From: a bacterium | GTDB lineage: Bacteria; Acidobacteriota; Thermoanaerobaculia; Multivoradales; J023 | Reading direction: 5' to 3' | NCBI GenBank assembly: GCA_024226315.1 | Contig: JAAELT010000210.1 | Coordinates: 30,688 to 94,687, forward strand | Length of the DNA stretch: 64,000 nt | Shown: positions 1 to 7,544 of the stretch, piece by piece | Layout: the number at the start of each line of letters is the position of its first letter | How positions within the stretch are numbered: position 1 is the first letter of the stretch | Made by a program: the position numbers and the translations under genes | The notes under the pieces: generated by a model | Seen by the model: only the letters and a program-made list of their open reading frames with translations | Database searches by the model: none | Told to the model about the DNA's origin: nothing

Positions 1-2114
1 ACGCCGCGGTTGTAGGGACGCTCGGCGCCGTAGAAGAGTGCATTGTGGGGCGAGCGGTCGCTCTTGATCTTGACGTAGACGGATTTGTCCAGCTTGAAGC
101 GCTGCAGCGGCAGGGTGCGCGACCAGCCGCCTGAGGGGATCCGGGTCTCGATCAGCTCCAGGTCGTTGATTTCCAGGTCCAGGTCTGTGTCGTCCTGGCC
201 GGTCGCGGCGATGTCGATGTGCAGGGCCACCGGCGGGGCGCCGGTGAACGGGATCCTCAGCTCGCCGCGACCGCGGGTCCAGCGCATGGGCTCGGCGCCG
301 CGCCACAGCTCGCGCTCGGAGAAGCCGTCTTCCCACACTGACCAGATCGATTGCGCGCCGTAGGCAACGGAGCGAATGTCGGGTGGCTGGTAGAGGCGCT
401 CCTGCTCCTCCCCGGGCATCACCCACAGCGCGTAGTCGGTGTCGCGGTCGGCGGCCAGGAAGCGGGCACGGTGGCGCTTGGCGCGCTGCCAGGCGCGGTG
501 GGCGATCACCACGGGCGTCGTCGGCTTCTCGCGCCGGCGGTCGGAGAAGTTCTGGATCTCGACGCGGCGGATCATGTCGGCCCAGCGGCCGGTGCGCATG
601 CGCGAGGCGTCGATCGAGACGGCGTCGATGCCGCCGGCGGCGGCGACCATGGGGGGCAGGGAGCGGCGGTACTGGCGCTGCTGGCGGCGGCCGAAATAAT
701 GGGTCGAGAGGTCGGCCGAGATGATCAAGAACGACAGCGCGACGATGCCCTGGAGCAGCAGCGCGCGGCGCCTGAAGGCGTAGTGGACAGTGCCCCACAC
801 GATTGCCAGAAGCAGCGTGCCGAGCACCGGGTGGATCAGCCAGGCGTCGTCGCGAAGGAACCAGCGCACGCCGAAGACGCCGTAAGTCCGAGGATCGTCG
901 GCCAGCTCCTCCATGCCACGGCCCAGGACCATGATCGTGCCGCAGACGAACATGACGATGAGCGAGTTCGGCACGGTGCGTGACGTCGATACCGAACCTC
1001 GAAGCTTCTCCGGCGACAGTGCCGCCAGGCCGGCGGCCAGGAACAGGGCCAGGAAACCCTCGTTGATGCGGCCGAAGAAGTAGAACTCGGAGCTCACCGG
1101 CATGATCGGGTTGCGCGGGAAGTAGATGGCGCAGGTGGTGAAGATCGCCCCGGCGGTGGCGAGCAGGAACAGCACGCCGTGCACCGTGGCTGTTCCCGGG
1201 CCGCTCTTCCAGATCTCGTTTCGGCTCGTCCAGGCCAGTTTCACCAGCATCGCCACGGCAACGCCGAACAGGCCGTAGGTGGCCACCAGCAGGTACCAGA
1301 GCTGTCCCGGCACCTGGAGCAGGAAGTCGACCCAGCCCGGGACGTCGAGAAACTTCTCGAGTACGTCGGTGAGCGGCCGCGAGACGCCGCCGCCGCGGTA
1401 GACGGCGGCGTAGACGTCTTCCTTGAGCGCACCGACGGCCACATAGCCGAGCGCGGCGGCGCCGATGGCGACGGCGGCGACGTGCTTGCGCAAGTGGCCG
1501 ATCACCGCCAACAGCGCGACCTGGGTGACCGCCACCGCCATCACCAGGAGCGCTCGTTCGTGGACGGCGTAGAGGATGGCCGAGCCGAAGCCCAGGAGCG
1601 CCGCCGTGAGCAGTCCCTGCCGGCGGTAGAGCCGCCAGGCGAGGATCACCAGCGTCGCGTACAGCGGCACGAAGGCGTGCTGGGTGAGCGCCATGCCGGC
1701 GATCACCAGGTAGGCCGGGTAGACGCCCACCGCCACGGCCGCCGGCACCGCGTATCGCTCCGAGACGCCGAGGATGCGGCGCAGGAAGACGAGCGCCGGG
1801 AAGACGACCGCGCTCGCCATCAGCGAGTTGAGCAACAGCAGAGCGAAGCCCAGCTGGCCAAAGTCTTCGAACCAGCGGAACAACGGCGAGATCAGCAGCG
1901 GATAGCCGACCGGGAAGACGAAGGTGTCCGCCAGGTTCGGCACCGGCCCGACGCTGGCCAGGTAGCGCGCCATCTCACGGTAGATGACTTCGTCCGGATG
2001 TACGGTCGGGTAGTAGCCGTTGCCGCCGATCGCCAGATGGACCGCGACCAGGCCGAAGTACGGCAGCAGCCAGACGCGGATCCAAGGCCAGTGAATGCTG
2101 GGGAGTTTCGCCAT
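1..2114 (-). CDS. GT-C (GT39/PMT-like) membrane glycosyltransferase, cut by the left edge
   Basis: The frame is open from an ATG at 2114 to the window edge, at least 704 codons, so the C-terminus is missing. The N-terminus has a hydrophobic segment, then a loop with HPDEVIYREMARYL. An acidic pair in the first periplasmic loop is typical of GT-C enzymes that take sugar from a polyprenyl-phosphate donor. About ten more hydrophobic segments follow, then a long soluble C-terminal part. The start lies 7 bp past the GT2 gene's stop, so the two are probably co-transcribed. That pairing fits a donor-making GT2 feeding a GT-C enzyme that glycosylates lipid or protein on the periplasmic side. The acceptor cannot be told from the sequence. 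Confidence 0.7.
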   Translation of the reverse strand, partial: MAKLPSIHWPWIRVWLLPYFGLVAVHLAIGGNGYYPTVHPDEVIYREMARYLASVGPVPNLADTFVFPVGYPLLISPLFRWFEDFGQLGFALLLLNSLMASAVVFPALVFLRRILGVSERYAVPAAVAVGVYPAYLVIAGMALTQHAFVPLYATLVILAWRLYRRQGLLTAALLGFGSAILYAVHERALLVMAVAVTQVALLAVIGHLRKHVAAVAIGAAALGYVAVGALKEDVYAAVYRGGGVSRPLTDVLEKFLDVPGWVDFLLQVPGQLWYLLVATYGLFGVAVAMLVKLAWTSRNEIWKSGPGTATVHGVLFLLATAGAIFTTCAIYFPRNPIMPVSSEFYFFGRINEGFLALFLAAGLAALSPEKLRGSVSTSRTVPNSLIVMFVCGTIMVLGRGMEELADDPRTYGVFGVRWFLRDDAWLIHPVLGTLLLAIVWGTVHYAFRRRALLLQGIVALSFLIISADLSTHYFGRRQQRQYRRSLPPMVAAAGGIDAVSIDASRMRTGRWADMIRRVEIQNFSDRRREKPTTPVVIAHRAWQRAKRHRARFLAADRDTDYALWVMPGEEQERLYQPPDIRSVAYGAQSIWSVWEDGFSERELWRGAEPMRWTRGRGELRIPFTGAPPVALHIDIAATGQDDTDLDLEINDLELIETRIPSGGWSRTLPLQRFKLDKSVYVKIKSDRSPHNALFYGAERPYNRG

Positions 2115-2120
2115 CTCCCG

Positions 2121-3257
2121 CTACCGTGGCCCGGATCGCCGTTCGACGCCGGGATCTTCCCACCGGTCGCGGCGCGAATGACCGTGGATGGTCGTGCCCA
2201 GGTGGAAGAGCTCCTCGAAGTAGGCCCGCGCCTGCAGCGCCAGTACGCCGAGGCCGATCATCTGGACGCCCAGCATCAGCGCGATGCCGCCGACCACGAA
2301 GGTGTGGGGGAACTGGCGGAACGCCGCCTCCACCGCGGCCGATGCGCGGTCGAAGATCCACATCTCGCCGGGCAGCGCCAGGTACTCACCCAGGAAGTGC
2401 ACCAGCATCCAGGCGTTGACGTAGACGGCGAACAGCAGGATCAGGATGCCGGGCGCCACCAGCAGGGTGACCGGCCGGAACAGGAATCCCGACATCAGCA
2501 CCGATGCTGTCTGACGCGCCATTTTCATGCTCGAGCTGCGCTGTGCCGAACTGCCCTGTGCCGCGGGCTCCCGCGGCTTGGCCGGCCGCCACTCCAGGCG
2601 CGCCGGGATCTCCTCGATGCGCTCACGCAGCAGCACCGCCTTGTAGATGATCTCGGGGTTGATCTCCATGCCGGTGGCCCGCGGATCGAGCCGTCGCAGC
2701 AGCTCCGCGGAGTACACGCGCACCATGCCGGTGAGGGTCGAGATCCTCGCGGTGGTGGCCACCGACAAGAGGCGATTGGCCCAGCGGCTGGCGAGCAGGC
2801 GCTTGAGAGGCACGTTGGCGACGCTGCCGCCGGCCATGTACGGTGACGCCACCACCACGCTCGCGCCGCTGTCGAGGATGCGCTCCAGCAGCCTCTCGAT
2901 GTGATCCGGCGTGTAGCTGAGGTCGACGTCGAAGGTGACGACGTACTCACCCCGGCAATGCTCGAAGGCGGTGCGCAGCGCCCGGCCGAGGCCGAGGTTG
3001 ACGCGGTGGTGGACGACCCGGACGTTCTCCCGATCCTCGGCGAAAGCGTCCGCCAGCTCAGCCGTCCGGTCGCGACTGCCGTCGTCGACGATCACCAGCT
3101 CCCATCTGAAGCGATCCTCGAGCGACTCCATGTAGGAGCACAGGATCCCGAGGTTCTCGGTGAGGATCGCTTCCTCGTTGTAGGCTGGCGTCACCAGCGA
3201 CACGACGGGACGATCGTCCCGCGCCCAGTCTGTCGAGGACCCATTGCCTTGGGGCAT
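2121..3257 (-). CDS. Glycosyltransferase family 2, polyprenyl-phosphate sugar synthase-like
   Basis: This is a 378-residue protein. The N-terminal GT-A domain shows SLVTPAYNEE, VIVDDGSRD and a DXD-type FDVDLS motif that binds nucleotide-sugar and metal. The C-terminal third has two hydrophobic segments, roughly residues 265-300 and 330-360, as in membrane-anchored dolichyl-phosphate mannose synthase and ArnC-like enzymes. ATG 3257 is chosen because GGAGG sits 5 bases upstream; the frame stays open far beyond it only as an antisense shadow of wecB. It is followed by the GT-C gene and lies head-to-head with wecB, 30 bp apart. It probably makes a polyprenyl-linked sugar donor; the sugar is unknown. 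Confidence 0.85.
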   Translation of the reverse strand: MPQGNGSSTDWARDDRPVVSLVTPAYNEEAILTENLGILCSYMESLEDRFRWELVIVDDGSRDRTAELADAFAEDRENVRVVHHRVNLGLGRALRTAFEHCRGEYVVTFDVDLSYTPDHIERLLERILDSGASVVVASPYMAGGSVANVPLKRLLASRWANRLLSVATTARISTLTGMVRVYSAELLRRLDPRATGMEINPEIIYKAVLLRERIEEIPARLEWRPAKPREPAAQGSSAQRSSSMKMARQTASVLMSGFLFRPVTLLVAPGILILLFAVYVNAWMLVHFLGEYLALPGEMWIFDRASAAVEAAFRQFPHTFVVGGIALMLGVQMIGLGVLALQARAYFEELFHLGTTIHGHSRRDRWEDPGVERRSGPR

Positions 3258-3287
3258 CTCTACCTCCGGATGAGGCGTGACGATACC

Positions 3288-4412
3288 ATGGCACGCATGA
3301 GCGATCCCGTCAGGATCCTGGTGCTCTACGGCACGCGCCCGGAAGCGATCAAGATGGCGCCCGTGATCGAGGCGCTGCGCCGCCGGCCGGCGGCGATCGA
3401 ACCGATCGTGTGCACCACCGGCCAGCATCGCGAGATGGTCGACCAGGTACAGGAGATCCTCGGTATCAGGCCGGACTTCGACCTCGACCTGATGCGTCCG
3501 GACCAGGGCCTCAACGAGCTGACCTCGCGCGCCTTCGCGGCGCTCGACGGCGTGCTCAGCGAGCGCCGCCCCGACTGGCTCCTGGTACAGGGCGACACCA
3601 CCACCGCCATGGTCGGCGCCCTGGCCGCCTTCCACCGCGGCGTGCGTGTGGGTCACGTGGAGGCCGGTCTGCGTACCGGGGATCTGCGCGAGCCCTTCCC
3701 GGAAGAGGCCAATCGCCGCACCATCGACGTCGTGGCCGAGGCGCTGTTCGCGCCTACCCGGCGGGCCCACGACGCCCTGCGCTCCGAAGGCGTAGCCGCC
3801 GATCGGGTGTTCCTGACCGGCAATACCGTGGTCGACGCGCTGCGCGGCCTCGCCGCCCGGCTGCCGGCCCCGGACGGCGGGATGGAGGTGTTGATCTCGA
3901 TCCACCGGCGCGAGAGCTTCGGCGAGCGTCAACGAGAGATCTTCGCCGCCCTGCGCGAGCTCGCGAGCTCGTTTCCGGCCGCGCGGTTCGTCTACCCCGT
4001 GCACCGCAACCCGAAAGTCCGCGAGCCCGCCCACCAGCTGCTCGGCGGTCTGCCCAACCTCGAGCTGCACGAGCCCTTCGACTACCTGGAGTTGCTCACC
4101 CACCTCAACGCTGCACGGCTGGTGCTCACCGACAGCGGCGGCATCCAGGAAGAGGCGCCGGTGTTCGGCGTGCCCGCCCTGGTGCTGCGCGACAAGACCG
4201 AACGGCCCGAAGGCGTCGAGGCCGGGGTGGCCCGCCTGGTGGGCACCGATCGCGGCAGGATCGTCGCCGAGGCCAGCGCCCTGCTCACCGACGACAACGC
4301 CCACGCGCGCATGGCCCGGCAGGTCGATCTCTACGGCGACGGCAAGGCGGCCGAACGGATCGCGGCGGTGTTGGCGGGCGAGGAGTTTGTGCCGTTCGAA
4401 GCGGTGGTGTAG
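3288..4412 (+). CDS. wecB: UDP-N-acetylglucosamine 2-epimerase (non-hydrolysing)
   Basis: This cytoplasmic enzyme interconverts UDP-GlcNAc and UDP-ManNAc, a precursor for enterobacterial common antigen-like, capsule or teichoic-type polysaccharides. The 374 residues match the family length. Visible motifs are VLYGTRPEAIKMAPVI near the N-terminus, HVEAGLR followed by PFPEEANRRTID in the middle, and TDSGGIQEEAP towards the C-terminus, which holds the UDP-binding residues. ATG 3288 and ATG 3297 are both possible; the choice changes three residues. It is divergent from the GT2/GT-C pair with only 30 bp between starts, so surface-polysaccharide synthesis is the likely common theme. Confidence 0.92.
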   Translation: MARMSDPVRILVLYGTRPEAIKMAPVIEALRRRPAAIEPIVCTTGQHREMVDQVQEILGIRPDFDLDLMRPDQGLNELTSRAFAALDGVLSERRPDWLLVQGDTTTAMVGALAAFHRGVRVGHVEAGLRTGDLREPFPEEANRRTIDVVAEALFAPTRRAHDALRSEGVAADRVFLTGNTVVDALRGLAARLPAPDGGMEVLISIHRRESFGERQREIFAALRELASSFPAARFVYPVHRNPKVREPAHQLLGGLPNLELHEPFDYLELLTHLNAARLVLTDSGGIQEEAPVFGVPALVLRDKTERPEGVEAGVARLVGTDRGRIVAEASALLTDDNAHARMARQVDLYGDGKAAERIAAVLAGEEFVPFEAVV

Positions 4413-4509
4413 CCGACCTGAAACCGGGGCGTGAGCCCGTACCCCACGCCGGAGGCGAACAGCCTGAGTGTAGGCTCCGGGGCATCGGGGTCCGGGGGTG
4501 GCTCATGTC

Positions 4510-5361
4510 TCAGTTGGGCTCTTCCTCGGAGGTCGAGAGATCGTACCAGCGGGGCAGCAATCCCGTCGTCACTTCCTCGAATACCCCTGGTGGCGTGCGA
4601 GCCAGGGAATCCAGCCAACCGTGGGAAATGAAGGTGCCACGGATCTCTCGGCCCAGGATCGGCTCGGGGCCGGTGGCGAGCTCGCGGCGGATCAGCTCGG
4701 CCATCTGGTCGGCCTGCTCTTTGCCGTAGGGGTAGGTCGCGCCGCTCAGCCGCCACGGTTCGCCGGGAATCAGACGGGCGCCGAAGTGGTTGCCTTCGCC
4801 GCCCATGAGCCGGCCGGCGAGGACCGCCTCGGCGACGAAGCGCACCGGCTCTTCCGGGTCGATCAGGTCGCGTAGATGGAAGCCGGTGCCCGGTCGAGAC
4901 TCCACCACCTGGTAGAGGCTCATCGGCCGGCTGCCCATCAGCCGCAGGTACTCGCGCTGCTGATCGGTGAGCGCCGGCCCTTGGGGCCCGGTGACGAAAT
5001 CGACGCACGAGACCTCAGCGTCACCCATCTGCAGCACGCCCTCGGCCAGCAGCAGCTCCTTGCCGTTGCAGTCGATCATGGGGGTCATCATGCTCGGCGT
5101 GCTGAGGATCGCCGCCATCTCGGGGCCGTCGAGGCTGGCGAAGTACTGTCCGAAGGCGGCGAGCGCGGCGCTCTCGTGGTGTTTGAAGAGCCAGTCCAGG
5201 GCCAGGGGGCCGGCCTCGGCGCCGGGGATGTCGCGGGTGAGGCAGGGGTAGCCGTTGCCTTCCGGCTCGGCGTCCGGGCGGCTGCGAGGGTCGCCGCAAC
5301 AGCGCCTATATTTCTTGCCGCTGCCGCAGGGGCAGGGTTGGTTGCGCCCGATCTTGGTCAT
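4510..5361 (-). CDS. SEC-C motif protein of unknown function
   Basis: This is a 283-residue protein. Its first 25 residues contain CPCGSGKKYRRCCG, the SEC-C zinc-binding motif known from the SecA C-terminus and from many small proteins. The remaining ~255 residues have no motif I recognise and no membrane segment. It is not SecA, because there is no helicase core. It is convergent with wecB, with a 97-bp gap that holds a small inverted repeat (GGCGTG/CACGCC) but no T-tract. The motif identification is firm; the function is not. Confidence 0.8.
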   Translation of the reverse strand: MTKIGRNQPCPCGSGKKYRRCCGDPRSRPDAEPEGNGYPCLTRDIPGAEAGPLALDWLFKHHESAALAAFGQYFASLDGPEMAAILSTPSMMTPMIDCNGKELLLAEGVLQMGDAEVSCVDFVTGPQGPALTDQQREYLRLMGSRPMSLYQVVESRPGTGFHLRDLIDPEEPVRFVAEAVLAGRLMGGEGNHFGARLIPGEPWRLSGATYPYGKEQADQMAELIRRELATGPEPILGREIRGTFISHGWLDSLARTPPGVFEEVTTGLLPRWYDLSTSEEEPN

Positions 5362-5668
5362 TGTCGGTCAGTCTCCCTGGGTCGGTCCGCGGTGAAGTCT
5401 AGCCGCAGCAGGTGCCGAAGGGCAGCTGGGCAGGCCCTCGCCGAGGAACCGGGACTCGGCGTCCGGGATTGGCGGGGGATCACGGAGTCGCGCTGGCGCT
5501 GGACGAGCCGTCGGCGTCGCCTTAGGCTCGGGCCACATCTTTGGCGAATCCGGACGAGGAGTCCCGATTTGGCATGATCCAAGGAAGAGTTTCGACGAGA
5601 AGCGACGGAAGCTGGCGCTGCCGGGCGATGGGGTCTGGTCTGCGACCAGCTCAAGGAAGGAGGTTGGT
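5362..5668. other. Gap without a recognised gene, upstream of the micropeptide ORFs
   Basis: The left part is GC-rich and must hold the promoter of the SEC-C gene on the minus strand. From about 5560 the composition becomes less GC-rich. The open frames here have no recognisable protein features. Any promoter for the two micropeptide ORFs to the right should lie in this stretch, but I see no convincing -35/-10 pair. Confidence 0.4.
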
Positions 5669-5698
5669 TTGGGTCCCTGGATCGATCCGGGCGGGTAA
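5669..5698 (+). CDS. Micropeptide 1, MGPWIDPGG (9 residues, TTG start)
   Basis: The ORF is TTG followed by eight codons and TAA, giving MGPWIDPGG. A perfect AAGGAGG at 5657-5663 stands 5 bases from the TTG, which is ideal spacing. The hexapeptide GPWIDP is repeated in the second micro-ORF 140 bp downstream, and the 18 bases GGGTCCCTGGATCGATCC are identical in both. Chance is unlikely to give two copies of one motif, both in frame behind the same strong ribosome site. The peptide lacks a signal sequence. It could be a ligand for the adjacent TPR regulator; expression is unproven. Confidence 0.5.
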   Translation: MGPWIDPGG

Positions 5699-5811
5699 AG
5701 GCTGATGAGTCCAGCCCTTTGCAGGGCGAGCCAGTCAGAAGTGAGGAAACAACCAAGACGGAGGCGCCAGGCGGAGTAGCCCGGGCGACTCGTATAATAA
5801 GGAGGTCTAGT

Positions 5812-5877
5812 ATGGGTCCCTGGATCGATCCACATGGTGTTCCCGGAGTCGGGCCGTGGATAGAGCCAAACGGCTAG
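5812..5877 (+). CDS. Micropeptide 2, 21 residues with two GPWI(D/E)P units
   Basis: ATG 5812 follows AAGGAGG at 5799-5805 with 6 bases between. The product has GPWIDP at residues 2-7 and GPWIEP at 14-19, each followed by HG or NG and joined by VPGV. It is thus an internally duplicated version of micropeptide 1. The TAG stop at 5875-5877 lies inside the palindrome CTAG, which on the other strand gives the stop of the converging regulator gene. TATAAT at 5793-5798 is too close to the ribosome site to serve as a -10 for a leader that keeps it. Role as a regulator ligand is inference. Confidence 0.55.
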   Translation: MGPWIDPHGVPGVGPWIEPNG

Positions 5878-7307
5878 TCAAATAGCGAAGGTCTTGAAGC
5901 CCGCTCCTCGACCAGGCTAGAGCGAACTTCACTGACGATCTCGTCAGTGAGTCTGCCTGCAATTGCTACGGTGATGAGGTCGACAATCGTAGCTTCCGCA
6001 TAGCGATTGTCCTTGAACTTCATGACCAGCTGCGCCATGCTAGTTGCCAACTTGCAGGCTTCGGCGGTCTTGCCCTGAGCGAGCATGGATCGCAAGAGAT
6101 CTAAGGTAACCACAGCCTCTTGCAGCGCGTTCTCATGATGAGCCAGTGAGTGATGGGCTTCGCGAAGCAACTGTTCAGAGGTCACATACTTGCTTCGCCG
6201 GAACGCCAGCGTGCCCCGAAGCCAGCGGAGCTTCGCCTGATCGACAGTGTGTTCTGAAGCGAACTCATTCTCGCCTCTTTCAAGGCAAGCCTCAGCTGTT
6301 GCGAAGTCACCCAATTGTTCATTGGCGTAGGCCAGGAACTGAAATGCCGCGAGATGATTGCGACTCGGTCTGTTGGTGGGTTTCTCAAGGTAGCTTAGAG
6401 CTCGTTCGAGGTCGAGTATTGCCGTGTGATATTCGCCAAGGGCCGTGCACATCATTCCGTGGTCAACAAGCGCACAGCCGAGGTTGTGCGGCGAACCGAT
6501 TTGGACATAGATGACGAGCGCTCGGTCGAGCAAATCCCTGGCTCTCTCGAAATGCCCGAAGTCCTTCAGCAAGTAGGAGCCACGCTGAAGCAACTTTGCC
6601 GTTGTTCCCCGCAGGTCCGCTCGCCGAGATACTTCCAACGCCAACCGAAACGCACGCGCCGCGGTCGTGAACTCCCCCTTCAACCGCCGGGCCGAGCCGA
6701 AGATCCCCAGCGCCAGGCACTGCATCGACAACCGAGCACTCTGCGGCCCAGGCAGGGCCGGGATCAGGTAGGCTGCCACCCCGCGGGCCAGGTGCGCGGC
6801 CTCCACGGCGTCGTCGTAACGCAGTGAGTCGAGGCGTTCCAGGTAGGCGCTGGCGAAGGCGTGGGTGCGGTACCGATGGGTCTCCCGCAGTCGGCGGAGC
6901 TGCTCGGAGCGGGCGCACTCCATGAACTTCTCGACGTCCGAGGCGTCGGCCGAGGCCCCGTCGTGGGGCGGCGGCGGTTCGGATGCTTCGAGCTCCAGCG
7001 TCGCCCGCGCCATGCGGGTGAACGCCGGGTCGCGATCCTCAGGGTCCTCGAGCTGCTCCAGGAAGTCTTCCGGCGTGGGCTGGAGCGCCAGCGTGCGCGA
7101 GAAGAAGCCGCGCGGATCCAGCCCCATGGCCTCGATCGACCGCAGGAAGAAGTCGAGCTTGAACTCGTTGCGGCCCTTGCAGAGCTTCCCGAGGTAGCCG
7201 TCGCTGCACTCCAGCCGCTCCTCGATCTCCGCCACCCGCCCCCAACGGTTGCGCAGCTCGACTTGCAGACCCTCCAGGAGCCGATGATGGATCTCTTCCC
7301 AGCCCAT
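5874..7307 (-). CDS. Helix-turn-helix/TPR regulator, RRNPP-like architecture
   Basis: This is a 477-residue cytoplasmic protein. Residues ~20-70 look like a short XRE-type helix-turn-helix (RVAEIEERLECSDGYLGKLCKGRNEFKLDFFLRSIEAMGL, read in two pieces). Residues ~150-430 are all-helical with TPR-like spacing, for example GEYHTAILDLERALSYL and GDFATAEACLERGENEF. An N-terminal DNA-binding domain plus a C-terminal TPR superhelix is the layout of peptide-sensing regulators (Rgg, PlcR, PrgX). The start codon lies in the loop of a CCAGCC/GGCTGG hairpin. Its 3' end abuts the micropeptide ORFs, which supports but does not prove a peptide-receptor pair. Another possibility is a plain TPR transcription factor. 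Confidence 0.65.
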   Translation of the reverse strand: MGWEEIHHRLLEGLQVELRNRWGRVAEIEERLECSDGYLGKLCKGRNEFKLDFFLRSIEAMGLDPRGFFSRTLALQPTPEDFLEQLEDPEDRDPAFTRMARATLELEASEPPPPHDGASADASDVEKFMECARSEQLRRLRETHRYRTHAFASAYLERLDSLRYDDAVEAAHLARGVAAYLIPALPGPQSARLSMQCLALGIFGSARRLKGEFTTAARAFRLALEVSRRADLRGTTAKLLQRGSYLLKDFGHFERARDLLDRALVIYVQIGSPHNLGCALVDHGMMCTALGEYHTAILDLERALSYLEKPTNRPSRNHLAAFQFLAYANEQLGDFATAEACLERGENEFASEHTVDQAKLRWLRGTLAFRRSKYVTSEQLLREAHHSLAHHENALQEAVVTLDLLRSMLAQGKTAEACKLATSMAQLVMKFKDNRYAEATIVDLITVAIAGRLTDEIVSEVRSSLVEERASRPSLFD

Positions 7308-7544
7308 TGAGGCTGGACTTTAACAGAAGTCTTTGCGGATAGTGTTGGACGCCTTCGGAGGGCGTCAATGGGTGGTGTCGGGCTCCCGGCTCTCGGCGCC
7401 CGGCAGCAGCGACTCCATGTCGTCGAGCGGCAGCGCCCGCTTCAGCCATTCCGTGCGCACGCTCTCGGGAGTGGCAGCGAGCGTATTTTCTCGAAATCGG
7501 GACGCTCGGTCCCGAATATCAGAGGACCGAGGGGGGCCGCGGAC

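Noticed and set aside
1179..2846. Long plus-strand ORF of 555 codons.
   Set aside because: It is antisense to the GT-C and GT2 genes, and its product is low-complexity (H, R, Q, D-rich) as expected of a GC-rich shadow frame.
5693..5760. CTGATGAG at 5702 and a downstream GGAAAC looked like a hammerhead ribozyme core.
   Set aside because: The helix-II closing pair fails (G-G instead of G-C before GAAAC), and the 5' side lacks a GUH cleavage site with a matching stem III. The likeness is only the two short core strings.
5793..5798. TATAAT taken as a -10 for micropeptide 2.
   Set aside because: Transcription would start at about 5805, inside or after the AAGGAGG, so the ribosome site would be lost. 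It is better read as sequence upstream of the ribosome site.
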